A stretch of DNA of 64,000 nt from Lachnospiraceae bacterium (GTDB lineage: Bacteria > Bacillota > Clostridia > Lachnospirales > Lachnospiraceae), in assembly GCA_910575075.1 (NCBI GenBank), contig CAJTCY010000011.1:62001-126000 (forward strand). The letters run 5' to 3'. Positions within the stretch are counted from its first letter, which is position 1, and every line of letters starts with the position of its first letter. Made by a program: the position numbers and the translations under genes. Under the pieces are notes generated by a model. That model did no database searches. It saw only the letters and a list, made by a program, of their open reading frames with translations, and was not told the DNA's origin. This document shows positions 47,206-54,780 of this stretch, piece after piece.

Positions 47206-47673
47206 TCACTGGTTATTCAGAAGTTTTGTCAAATCCTCAATAGAAGCATCCATCTTCACAGAGAGTTCTTCCATAGACATTCCAGCATTCAGAAAACGCT
47301 TAACCACCATTTTCATATCCTCGCCAACCTCTATGAGATGCCCGTCCAGATCGTAGAACCTGATCACACGCTGTCCCCAGCTGTGCTCAATGACTTCTCC
47401 CAGATATTCAATCTCAGGGTATTCTTTTAGCTTGTTCAGAAAACCGTCAAAGTTCTGTTCCTCAAAGACGACTTCTGCATTGTTGGATTTCTTCAGTACC
47501 TTTTCCTTTGGTATACTCACCAGCCAGTCAAAATCCTGCTGTAATGCCAGTCCGCAGGTAAAGGCTATGTTTTTTCCGTAATCCTGGTATACTTCTAATC
47601 CGAATAAATCCTCATAAAACTTTCTTGTGGCGCTGATGTCCGCTACCGATATAACCGTACATACATACTTCAT
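47206..47673 (-). CDS. VOC/glyoxalase-fold protein
   Basis: Start set at 47673 (MKYVCTVISVADISATRKFY) after GAGGAG; the longer frame lacks a ribosome site. The 155-residue protein has the two beta-alpha-beta-beta-beta halves of vicinal-oxygen-chelate proteins, ending RVIRFYDLDGHLIEVGE with the metal-ligand-type His and Glu. A 30-residue helical tail (RFLNAGMSMEELSVKM) follows, not usual in the family. It is probably a small metalloenzyme or drug-binding protein; the substrate is unknown. Confidence 0.8.
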   Translation of the reverse strand: MKYVCTVISVADISATRKFYEDLFGLEVYQDYGKNIAFTCGLALQQDFDWLVSIPKEKVLKKSNNAEVVFEEQNFDGFLNKLKEYPEIEYLGEVIEHSWGQRVIRFYDLDGHLIEVGEDMKMVVKRFLNAGMSMEELSVKMDASIEDLTKLLNNQ

Positions 47674-47746
47674 ATAAACACTCCTCAATCTATAGCTGTT
47701 CTTTATTTCTGATAAAGCCTTTTGTACAGCACACAACTAAATGAAA

Positions 47747-48007
47747 TTATACTGCTTTAAAAATGCCGCAAATCGTTTCCGATTTACCTGTAAAATCTGC
47801 CCCTGTCGCATCATCAAAAACACCAATTTCTGAAAATCCACCGTTTCTAATTTCCCCAATGAATGTTTCTTTGGAATAAATTTGATTCCATATATTGAAA
47901 CATTCACAATCATCATCTGATAATATCAAATACTGCTCTAATGTATTAGCGTATTCTTCCCTGATTACCACGACCTCTGCACAAGCATCCAACAGGGCGT
48001 TTGTGTG
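47747..48007 (-). pseudogene. SAM-dependent methyltransferase, C-terminal remnant
   Basis: A frame of about 85 codons with no start, ending IRNGGFSEIGVFDDATG then GKSETICGIFKAV. This is the terminal beta-hairpin region of small class I methyltransferases, and the preceding LILSDDDCECFNIWNQIYSK fits the strand before it. The SAM-binding GxGxG part is gone. Upstream it runs into a broken HTH gene in another frame. Confidence 0.6.
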
Positions 48008-48173
48008 TTCCTTTCGGCACAGACTGTCTACCCTCAGACGGTTTTTTCGTGCCTTCTGGAATCATCCATCTGCGTCCCTTACGGGTAACACCTTGTATTT
48101 TATCTTCTGAACATAGCTTCCGCACTCTTCTGCCTGAAATTCCTCACTTTTCTGCCGCTTGTTTTACTGTCAT
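47995..48173 (-). pseudogene. Helix-turn-helix DNA-binding protein, N-terminal remnant with a nonsense codon
   Basis: From an ATG at 48173 the frame reads MTVKQAAEK, stop, GISGRRVRKLC, then SEDKIQGVTRKGRRWMIPEG and KKPSEGR. This is the start of a well-known HTH (excisionase-like) module whose usual text is KWGIS; here the Trp codon TGG has become TGA. The rest of the protein is replaced by the methyltransferase remnant. Confidence 0.65.
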
Positions 48174-48237
48174 GTACATAATTTTACACCTCGCTTCAAG
48201 AGACAGTATATTCCTTTAACGGAATATTTGCTCTTTC

Positions 48238-48828
48238 CTACAAGATTCCAAGAGCTTCTTTTGCCAGCTTATCTGCAAGATCATTATACTTGTCGCCGGA
48301 GTGGCCTTTTACTTTTACAAACTGTACCAATACTTTGCTGCTCGCCGCTTTGTAAAATCTGGCATACGCAATCGTACCTGCCTTTTTTGCCTGCCACTCC
48401 CCATTGCACCATTTTGCAATTCCCTCATAATCATGATAAATAGTGACACTGGAAATTTGATTATCAAGACAGAACTGGATTGCCGCTTCAGCTCCTTTTA
48501 TCTCGCCGGCAACATTGTGCATTGCTGCCAGTTCCGGATCCAAAAATTTTTTTGAAAAATGCATTTCCTGTCCACCGTAAAACATTACCACTCCATAAGA
48601 AAAAGCTTCTTCCGCTGAGTCATAACTTCCATCCACATAGGCAATTGCCTGTGTTTCTGTCTGTTTCTTTTCACTCCCGTTTCCCATAAAATCCAAAGCA
48701 TCTTCTTTTGAGATAAATCCTTTATATACGGCTCCTGAAAATCCATGAATCTGCTTCTGGCATTCTGCCCATGATTCATAAATTCCCGGCGTCTTCCCTG
48801 CTTTAACTGCATAAAATTTTTTAGCCAT
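48238..48828 (-). CDS. rnhA: Ribonuclease H with N-terminal viroplasmin-like domain
   Basis: A 196-residue enzyme. Residues 1-45 form the small RNA-DNA-hybrid-binding viroplasmin-like domain (FYAVKAGKTPGIYESWAECQ and FSGAVYKGF). Residues 60-196 are RNase H type 1 with the acidic set in IAYVDGSYD, AGEIKGAEAA, IYHDYEG and HSGDKYNDLADKLA. It degrades RNA in RNA-DNA hybrids. AAGGAGGG precedes the ATG. It is an intact housekeeping-like gene inside the accessory region. Confidence 0.93.
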   Translation of the reverse strand: MAKKFYAVKAGKTPGIYESWAECQKQIHGFSGAVYKGFISKEDALDFMGNGSEKKQTETQAIAYVDGSYDSAEEAFSYGVVMFYGGQEMHFSKKFLDPELAAMHNVAGEIKGAEAAIQFCLDNQISSVTIYHDYEGIAKWCNGEWQAKKAGTIAYARFYKAASSKVLVQFVKVKGHSGDKYNDLADKLAKEALGIL

Positions 48829-49031
48829 CTGACCCTCCTTATATCACAATCGTTATCAATAACAGTCATCTTATCACATTCCACCTGTAAAGTCACCCCT
48901 CTAAACTTTCTAAAGACCTTATAAAAACCGACATATAAAAAATACAAAAATTCATATCCATCATTGAAAATTCATATTTGAATGGTCACTGCTCTGCAAA
49001 CCAGAAGCCTGATGTCTTAGAGAAAACGCAT

Positions 49032-49068
49032 AAAAAGCATCTGAATTTTGATGTTTCAGATGCTTTTA
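49032..49068. terminator. Hairpin with T run between RNase H and MazF remnant
   Basis: AAAAGCATCTGAA (49033-49045) pairs with TTCAGATGCTTTT (49055-49067) around a short loop, with T-rich sequence on the plus side and A-rich on the minus side. It probably terminates transcripts from the minus-strand genes above. Confidence 0.7.
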
Positions 49069-49102
49069 ACTTCACTTTTTAATATTATTTACATGAAGCT
49101 AA

Positions 49103-49300
49103 CTACCAGCTCTTTTGCTTCATTCCATATCTCATATCAATAGGATATTCTTCTTTAAACTGGGCATTCCGTGCCTTAACATCCAATATTTCTGCCTGGT
49201 CAAATAATATTATCCCCGTCGCCTGAGTTCGCTGATCCAATTCAATGTGAAATGGATGATTTTTGTTTGTATTTGTAATTGGACATACAAATGCTAATTA
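49103..49300 (-). pseudogene. MazF/PemK-type endoribonuclease toxin remnant
   Basis: A minus-strand frame ending at 49103 reads LAFVCPITNTNKNHPFHIEL, DQRTQATGIILFDQAEILD and a tail RYGMKQKSW. This is the central and C-terminal part of MazF/PemK toxins (CPITNT... and the GxILxDQ strand). The N-terminal part with GDI...G(R)RP is missing; just upstream the same frame has DILILNQHS then a stop, so a deletion and a nonsense codon have killed the gene. No antitoxin gene is visible. Confidence 0.72.
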
Positions 49301-49347
49301 ACTATGCTGGTTCAAAATCAATATGTCAGCAATGTGCCGCATATCAT

Positions 49348-49533
49348 TCATTTCCTTTTTTCTCTCTTCTCCTTATAATTTTTTAACACAATTCCTACCG
49401 ATCCCATTAACATCATACAACTGCCAACAATGCAAATAATTCCTCCCCAAAACTGTCCGTAAAAATAGCCTGCAACACACCCAGACAGTTCAATTACAGC
49501 TCCGGTAGAAAGCAGTATTAATTGTTTGTGCAT
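49348..49533 (-). CDS. Small two-helix membrane protein
   Basis: Start set at 49533 (MHKQLILLSTGAVIEL) after GGAGG. The 61-residue protein has two hydrophobic segments (about 5-25 and 28-48) and a strongly basic end NYKEKREKRK. The function is unknown. Confidence 0.55.
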   Translation of the reverse strand: MHKQLILLSTGAVIELSGCVAGYFYGQFWGGIICIVGSCMMLMGSVGIVLKNYKEKREKRK

Positions 49534-49559
49534 GATAACCTCCAATCTAATGTACAGTC

Positions 49560-50000
49560 CTAATAAACAATAAAATGCTCATAACTTTTTGTTTTCTTGT
49601 ATTTTCCCGTACATTTTTTATTTGCATAGAATTTATTAATATATTTGTAATCGTAAGCTCCATGTGTATAGGTTTTATACTTGCAGCCTAAATATTTTGT
49701 CTTTGGATTAATGGACTCTATATGTCCATCTGTGACACTGAACTCAATAGCGTTGTTTCCTGCTGATTCTACGCTGATCTCTTCTGTCTTGCTGCCGGAT
49801 TTGATAGTGTATGTATTTTCTTCTCCCACCTGAACATCGTCAATATTCGCTACAGGAACACCAGATTCCTTTAACATTTTCATTTCATTCGTTACTTCTG
49901 CCTTTTTATTTGTCGCCGCTGATATTTTCACAACATCATTGCCGAATATTTCACAAAAAATCAACACGCAAACAAAAACATTTATTATTACTTTCTTCAT
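49560..50000 (-). CDS. Secreted hypothetical protein
   Basis: A 146-residue protein with a signal peptide of about 28 residues (IINVFVCVLIFCEIFG, then ISAATN). The mature part has a charged first half (VQVGEENTYTIKSGSKTEEI) and a Tyr/Lys-rich end (YKTYTHGAYDYKYINKFYANK) with two cysteines. I do not recognise the family. AAAGGAG precedes the ATG. It may form an operon with the small membrane protein 15 bases downstream. Confidence 0.6.
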   Translation of the reverse strand: MKKVIINVFVCVLIFCEIFGNDVVKISAATNKKAEVTNEMKMLKESGVPVANIDDVQVGEENTYTIKSGSKTEEISVESAGNNAIEFSVTDGHIESINPKTKYLGCKYKTYTHGAYDYKYINKFYANKKCTGKYKKTKSYEHFIVY

Positions 50001-50472
50001 AAATATAATTCTCCTTTCTGCTGCAGTACATTGGCGGCAAACTATCTTACCATTTCACTTTTTATTTCTAAGGCCCAAAAATATAACTCCCCTCCTCTTT
50101 TTTAAATTTACCTTATTTTATCGTAACAGCATCCTCTATGTTTTACATTTAGAAAACATTCTCAGCACTGAAATCTTCCTTCTCTAATTCTTCATCCAAA
50201 AAGTAAATCCTCATCCAAATATTTTTTCAGTTTATCCACTGCAAATCCTCTGATGATTCTTTCATAAAATAAGAATCTTTTCAATTGCATCTATTATATA
50301 ATTCGTATTTTTTTTCTCCTGGTTACGTTTCCATATAATTTTTTTAATTTTCTATACCAATTATAAATGAGAGCAATGATTACATTCTACTCATAATCCT
50401 CTCTTTTTACCCAGAAAATTTATTGATATTTAAATCATACAAAATTATGATACTGCTATGGTATACAAAAAA
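50001..50472. other. AT-rich stretch without a supported gene
   Basis: About 470 bases, very AT-rich in the middle. A short minus-strand frame near 50200-50270 (ERIIRGFAVDKLKKYLDED) looks protein-like but has no start or neighbours. I support no gene here; it is probably decayed coding DNA plus the promoter of the secreted-protein gene. Confidence 0.5.
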
Positions 50473-50493
50473 GAAGCTGTGATTCACAGCCTC
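50473..50493 (-). terminator. Hairpin terminator on the minus strand
   Basis: GAGGCTGTG, AAT, CACAGCTTC on the minus strand is followed by TTTTTTG. It lies at the end of the decarboxylase remnant, about 230 bases beyond the Rieske oxidoreductase gene, and may terminate both. Confidence 0.7.
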
Positions 50494-50672
50494 CCTGCAC
50501 CGCCAGAAAACAAAACGTGATAAGTTCATACTGTCTCAAATCCAAACCGCCCCTTGTATAATAATCGCCAAAACAATTCGCTGCAAACCCCGCATTGCAA
50601 TTACTGTATTTTATAGTCAATGATTTCGAGTTTTGGATCTATATGGTAAAGGAATTTATCCATATGCATAAA
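50474..50672 (-). pseudogene. Carboxymuconolactone decarboxylase-like remnant with frameshift
   Basis: On the minus strand one frame gives HIDPKLEIIDYKIQ followed by a stop; the next frame continues NAGFAANCFGDYYTRGGLDL then RQYELITFCFLAVQGGC. The second segment matches the FGDxYxRxGLxLRxRELxT core of carboxymuconolactone decarboxylase/AhpD-like proteins. The change of frame and the cut at the terminator show it is broken. It lies just downstream of the Rieske oxidoreductase gene. Confidence 0.62.
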
Positions 50673-50726
50673 GGGAAACTATAAGCGGAAGAAGCAAAAG
50701 GGGGAGGAGCCAGTTTTGTAATCGTT

Positions 50727-52028
50727 TTATGGAGTACGCAGATCTCCATTAGCAGGATTATCTAATAACACGCCATCTTCCGCAAACCGTGACCCATGGC
50801 AAGGACAGTCCCAGGTATGTTCCTCCTTGTTCCACTTCAATGCACACCCCAAATGCGGACACCGTTTTTGGGAAAAGGTAAGCAGATTCATCAGATATTC
50901 ACAGCCATTTACAGCCAACTGTGGCTTTAACATATTTCTCGATGGACAAAACACTTCTTGATAAGGAGAATTCTTTCCCAGAACTAAATCAGACAGCATC
51001 ATTGCCGCTGCCATAGAAGACGTCATCCCCCACTTGCCAAATCCTGTTGCTACAAAACCGTCCTGCATTCCCTTTGCATACGCTCCAATATATGGTATAT
51101 GGTCCAATGTCATACAGTCCTGCGCAGCCCAGATATATTTGGGAGAAGACTCAGGATAATGGCTGTCCGCAAAATTTCTCAATTCTTGCCATTTTCCCCC
51201 TTCTTTTCCTGTCCTGTGAGAAGCACCGCCAAGCAAAAGCAGATCCTTATAATTACGGAACGACAGGCCGCCTTTCGCTTCGTCTAAATACATGCCATGC
51301 ACCTGTGCCGCCCCCTCAAGCGCAAGAACATACGAGCGCTCCTGATACATCTTCATAAAATACAGTCCATGCTTATTATCTATAGGAAAATGCGTGGCAA
51401 AAATTACTTCTTCAAATGTAATATTTCCCCTTTTAGTAACCGCAGTATGATCCTTAAACTCTGTCACAAAGGTATTCTCGTAAATTGCAAGCCCCTTTGC
51501 AATCTGTGCGATAAACTTCAGCGGGTGAAATTGCGCCTGATGTGCAAATTCAACGGCTCCTACTGTCTGAAATGGCAGTTCCGGCGTTCCCGCAATCTTA
51601 GTTTCATACCCAATTTGGTGCAGGGCCTCTGCTTCCGCTTCCAGCTTTCCAGGATCGTCCTTAGAATAAATATACGAAGTTTTTTCCTGGAAATCACAGT
51701 CAATGCCACGGCAAAGCTGAAAATACTTTTCTACTGCCCTCTGATTTGCCTCCAGATACATCTTTGCCTTTTCCGCGCCATTTTGTTTCAATAATTTTCC
51801 GTATATAAGCCCATGCTGCGCTGTAATTTTCGCCGTAGTATTTTTTGTTACTCCTGAGCAAATCCTGCGTCCCTCCACAAGCATGTAATCCACGCCTTTT
51901 TCCTGCAGAAAATATGCGCACAAAAGCCCCGCCATACCCCCGCCAATAATTAACACATCTGTTTTTTTACTTCCCTGCAATGCTTCAAACTGCGGTAAAC
52001 GAACAGTTTCCATCCAGACTGACTCCAT
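50727..52028 (-). CDS. FAD-dependent oxidoreductase with C-terminal Rieske [2Fe-2S] domain
   Basis: Start set at 52028 (MESVWMETVRLPQFEALQG) after GGAGGG. The 433-residue protein starts with a DAO-type flavin fold (TDVLIIGGGMAGLLCAYFL, dinucleotide motif GxGxxG) and later the TGFGKWGMTSSMAAA segment that closes the FAD site. The last 60 residues form a Rieske cluster with CPHLGCALKW and CPCHGSRF (two Cys and two His ligands). Such proteins occur widely in Firmicutes; the substrate is not known to me. It begins 45 bases after mscL on the same strand. Confidence 0.9.
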   Translation of the reverse strand: MESVWMETVRLPQFEALQGSKKTDVLIIGGGMAGLLCAYFLQEKGVDYMLVEGRRICSGVTKNTTAKITAQHGLIYGKLLKQNGAEKAKMYLEANQRAVEKYFQLCRGIDCDFQEKTSYIYSKDDPGKLEAEAEALHQIGYETKIAGTPELPFQTVGAVEFAHQAQFHPLKFIAQIAKGLAIYENTFVTEFKDHTAVTKRGNITFEEVIFATHFPIDNKHGLYFMKMYQERSYVLALEGAAQVHGMYLDEAKGGLSFRNYKDLLLLGGASHRTGKEGGKWQELRNFADSHYPESSPKYIWAAQDCMTLDHIPYIGAYAKGMQDGFVATGFGKWGMTSSMAAAMMLSDLVLGKNSPYQEVFCPSRNMLKPQLAVNGCEYLMNLLTFSQKRCPHLGCALKWNKEEHTWDCPCHGSRFAEDGVLLDNPANGDLRTP

Positions 52029-52072
52029 ATATGCCCTCCGTTTTTTAGATAGCATATGTGATTTTTTTTAAT

Positions 52073-52528
52073 TTATCCCCTTTCGCATCCGCATTCTGCT
52101 TCGATTTCTAGTATAGATGTACAATGTCCGCATCTGACTGCCTTAATTGGGATTTCCATCATGCAGTATGGACAAGTCTTAGTTGTTGCTGCCGGCTCTT
52201 CCTTTGATCCGGTAAGCTGCGCTGTTTTTGCCTGCAGCGTGTGAAGCGCCTTTAGCATCAGGAAAATTATCGCCGCCATCAAAAGGAAATTAACCACTGC
52301 AGTCAGAAACTTTCCGTAATTCAACGTAACTTCCCCAAGAATGTTTACATGAAGCATATCAAAATTGGCTCCGCCGAAAAGTCCCAATATTGGGGAAATG
52401 ATATCATCCGTCAACGATGTGACAATAGAGGAAAAAGCCCCGCCGATCAAAACACCAACAGCCATATCCATCACATTTCCTCTGGTAATAAAATTTTTAA
52501 ATTCGCTGATAAAACCTTTTACTTTCAT
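52073..52528 (-). CDS. mscL: Large-conductance mechanosensitive channel with zinc-ribbon tail
   Basis: A 151-residue channel. Residues 1-100 are typical MscL: MKVKGFISEFKNFITRGNVMDMAVGVLIGGAFSSIV for the N-terminal and first membrane helix, and FLTAVVNFLLMAAIIFLML for the second. The C-terminal 45 residues hold a zinc ribbon (CPYCMMEIPIKAVRCGHC) that is not in the E. coli protein but is common in Clostridia. It opens on membrane stretch to release solutes. AAAGGAAATT precedes the ATG. Confidence 0.95.
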   Translation of the reverse strand: MKVKGFISEFKNFITRGNVMDMAVGVLIGGAFSSIVTSLTDDIISPILGLFGGANFDMLHVNILGEVTLNYGKFLTAVVNFLLMAAIIFLMLKALHTLQAKTAQLTGSKEEPAATTKTCPYCMMEIPIKAVRCGHCTSILEIEAECGCERG

Positions 52529-52642
52529 ATGAATTTCCTTTCTTTTGTATTATCGTTTTATCGTTCCTTTGTACTTTATTGATTATATCATACTCTGGAG
52601 AGGTAAACAAATTAATCATTCTTTTATGTGGGAGTATGAGAG

Positions 52643-52831
52643 TTGAATTCTTCTTTTAAAACTGCATCCAAATTCTTGGAAAATCCTTCTAATAAACTTC
52701 ATGATGTTTACCGCGCATTGGATGTCCTTGGAGAGTTTGGCTGCCAAAAGTTCATTTATCGCAACAACGCCGGACTTGGTTGGAAAATTTCCGGGATTAC
52801 AACCATATGGGGGAACGGTCCAATATTGTAA
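52643..52831 (+). pseudogene. Probable IS1634/IS4-type transposase remnant
   Basis: A 62-codon plus-strand frame without ribosome site. The part KLHDVYRALDVLGEFGCQKF followed by IYRNNAG resembles the DIYRALxVLxEE...F...YKN segment of IS1634-type transposases. It has no catalytic DDE residues or ends. The match is by eye only. Confidence 0.38.
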
Positions 52832-52857
52832 TCCAATCCGTAAAAAATTGAAAAATT

Positions 52858-52898
52858 AAGAAAAAAATGGATGGCTCCAAAAAACGTCCATTTTTTAA
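52858..52898. terminator. Bidirectional hairpin terminator
   Basis: AAAAAATGGA (about 52862-52871) pairs with TCCATTTTTT (about 52888-52897), with A and T runs on either side. It overlaps the stop of the histidine kinase fragment on the minus strand. Confidence 0.7.
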
Positions 52899-53365
52899 CA
52901 GGGGATTTGAATTGTAACTTTTCCTCCACCTGTTTTAACAGAGTTTTCTAAAGTAAGCTGACCACCATGCTCTTGAACAACCGAATTTGCAACAAATAAA
53001 CCTATGCCCAAATGAGACTTGGAATTACGGCTGGTATCGTCCATAAAAAACTGCTCCGTTCCATGCTTTAATGCTTCTTTAGAGAATCCTTTTCCTGTGT
53101 CCTCTATAACAAAGAAAAGAGAACTACTTTCTTCATATACAGAAAAATGAATAGTTCCACCTGACAGAGTATGCTCGATTGCGTTTGAGACCACATTAAC
53201 AATAGCTCGAATAAAAAGGTCGTGGTCTATGAATAGTTGTTTGAGTTCATAGTGACATTCCCACAATTGGTACACATGGTTGACTGCACACAGCCCTTGT
53301 ATCTGTTGTTCAATTTCTTTGAAAAGCAAATCGCAGTTTATTTCCTGCTTGTGGAACTGATACCC
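52895..53365 (-). pseudogene. Lantibiotic-type sensor histidine kinase, C-terminal remnant
   Basis: From about 53365 the frame reads QGYQFHKQEINCDLLFKEIE and then a HATPase domain: NVVSNAIEHT (N box), FVIEDTGKGFS (G1), GIGLFVANSVV (G2). This resembles the NisK/SpaK-type kinases that sit with bacitracin/lantibiotic self-protection ABC transporters. The membrane sensor and phosphorylated His part are missing. It is fused at its 5' side, out of frame, to the truncated ABC ATPase. Confidence 0.75.
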
Positions 53366-53886
53366 CTGCCAAGACCTTGTTCCCGAAGTTCTTCAATGCC
53401 CACGGGATCAAGCCCATTCGTAGGTTCATCAAGGATAAGCAGTTTTGGTCTATTTAATAATGCTATCGCAATTCCAAGTCGTTGCTTCATTCCAAGAGAG
53501 AATTGCCCGGCTTTTTTCTTTCCTGTGTCCGTTAATCGGACGATTTGTAATACTTCGTCAATTCTTTCATCTGTCAGACTTAAAATAGTAGTTCTGACTT
53601 TCAGATTTTCATAGGCAGTCAAATTTTCATAAATCAGTGGCATTTCAATCAATGCTCCAATATCGTTTAAGTCACTTCGTTTCCATTCGTGACCGTCAAA
53701 TTCGATTGTTCCAAAGGTCGGTTTCAAAATTCCTGTAATCATTTTGAGGGTTGTGGATTTACCTGCACCGTTTGGACCCAACAGGCCGTAGACGGAATTT
53801 CTCTTGACATGCAAAGATACATTGTTGACTGCCATCTGCCCTTTAAAATTTTTACAGAGGTCAGTCGTTTTCAAAATCATATCCAT
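53338..53886 (-). pseudogene. Lantibiotic-immunity type ABC transporter ATPase, truncated
   Basis: The first 170 of about 230 codons are intact and read as a BcrA/LanF-type ATPase: Walker A LGPNGAGKST, Q-loop, signature SLGMKQRLGIA, Walker B LLILDEPTNGLDP. After GIEELRE the sequence switches to the kinase remnant and a stop follows in this frame (LGRGISSTSRK). In complete clusters the order is ATPase, one or two permeases, response regulator, kinase. Here a single deletion has removed the permease, regulator and most of the kinase gene. Confidence 0.82.
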
Positions 53887-54112
53887 AGTAATTAAGTCCT
53901 TTCTTTTGATTTCATAGAAAGGATAACAGGTAATTTTGAAGATTTCATAAAGATAAAAAGAAAATCATAATCCCAGTAAGAATCATGATTCTCTCAGATT
54001 TTATTATAGCTGATTAGGTATAACCACCAGTTGATTACGTATTCATTTTCTGTTTCCTCTTGTTGATCCGCGAATTCAATTTTTTCCGAAACAACTCCAA
54101 CGGAAATTGAAA
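53887..54112. other. Spacer upstream of the ABC ATPase remnant
   Basis: About 225 bases, AT-rich. It contains a GAATCATGATTC palindrome near 53983 that could be an old operator of the lost regulator. No coding frame is supported. Confidence 0.4.
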
Positions 54113-54349
54113 TTACTTTGTATTTTCTTCTATGGCTTTTTTACTATTCCTATATAAGGTGATCGTTGCAATAAATACTAATGCCGGTGGTACTATTAAT
54201 TTTACAGGGCTTTCATTTATTATGAATTTTACAGGACTTGAATCTCCCATAATAGTACACATTAATCCTGCTGTAAATACAAATGCAGAAATAATTGATA
54301 AAGTTAAGCATATATTCTTTTTTATTGTTTCTTTTTTTAAGTTAAACAT
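54113..54349 (-). CDS. Small two-helix membrane protein
   Basis: A 78-residue protein with two hydrophobic helices (about 11-33 and 50-66) separated by a loop with two similar PVK segments (SSPVKFIINESPVKLIV). The function is unknown. It follows a 31-codon membrane peptide gene by 25 bases, and both lie behind a clear promoter. Confidence 0.55.
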   Translation of the reverse strand: MFNLKKETIKKNICLTLSIISAFVFTAGLMCTIMGDSSPVKFIINESPVKLIVPPALVFIATITLYRNSKKAIEENTK

Positions 54350-54374
54350 CTTACTTCACACTCCTACTTTGAAT

Positions 54375-54470
54375 TTAACGCTTTTCCAGTTTCATCAAAA
54401 AGATACCATATGCGCCTAATAATGCATATAAAATGACAAGCTTCCAAACGCTTTCATAACATATTTCCAT
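54375..54470 (-). CDS. 31-residue single-helix membrane peptide
   Basis: From an ATG at 54470 the frame reads MEICYESVWKLVILYALLGA then YGIFLMKLEKR and stops at 54375. It has one hydrophobic segment and a basic end, like many small regulatory or membrane-modifying peptides. The ribosome site (GAAAGAAG) is modest, but a near-consensus promoter lies only about 25 bases upstream of the start. The function is unknown. Confidence 0.5.
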   Translation of the reverse strand: MEICYESVWKLVILYALLGAYGIFLMKLEKR

Positions 54471-54493
54471 CTTCTTTCTATGTTTTTACGTTT

Positions 54494-54521
54494 ATTATAC
54501 CACAAGAACTATCTGATTCAA
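54494..54521 (-). promoter_or_regulatory. Promoter of the small membrane peptide operon
   Basis: On the minus strand TTGAAT (54516-54521), a 16-base spacer and TATAAT (54494-54499). Confidence 0.68.
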
Positions 54522-54614
54522 GAAACTCTTCCTTGAAACGCGAATTGCTCCAATATTTTTGCTGCAAATAAAAGACACCTGACATATACTATTGATATTT
54601 TTTTATTTTTAACA

Positions 54615-54662
54615 CAAAAAATCGCTGTAAAGCCTTTAAATTAGGCAGCTACAGCGATTTTT
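54615..54662 (-). terminator. Terminator of the BspA/transglutaminase gene
   Basis: AAAAAATCGCTGTA pairs with TACAGCGATTTTT, with a secondary AGCC/GGC pairing inside. T runs occur on both strands. It lies about 120 bases beyond the gene stop on the minus strand. Confidence 0.82.
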
Positions 54663-54780
54663 CCATATCCCTTTCCATGCACATTATTCATTTGTCAAAT
54701 TACTGTTAAAATTTCAGTCCCTGAAATTCCAAAAAACTATCATGGCAGGGCAAGCGCTTCGCTCATTAAAAACACAAACA

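Noticed and set aside
48585-48947. A 120-codon minus-strand frame overlapping RNase H
   Set aside because: It is a shifted reading of the RNase H gene, whose catalytic residues are all in the accepted frame.
43198-50700. Integron cassette array
   Set aside because: The row of small genes looks similar, but no integron integrase or attC-like imperfect hairpins were seen between genes.
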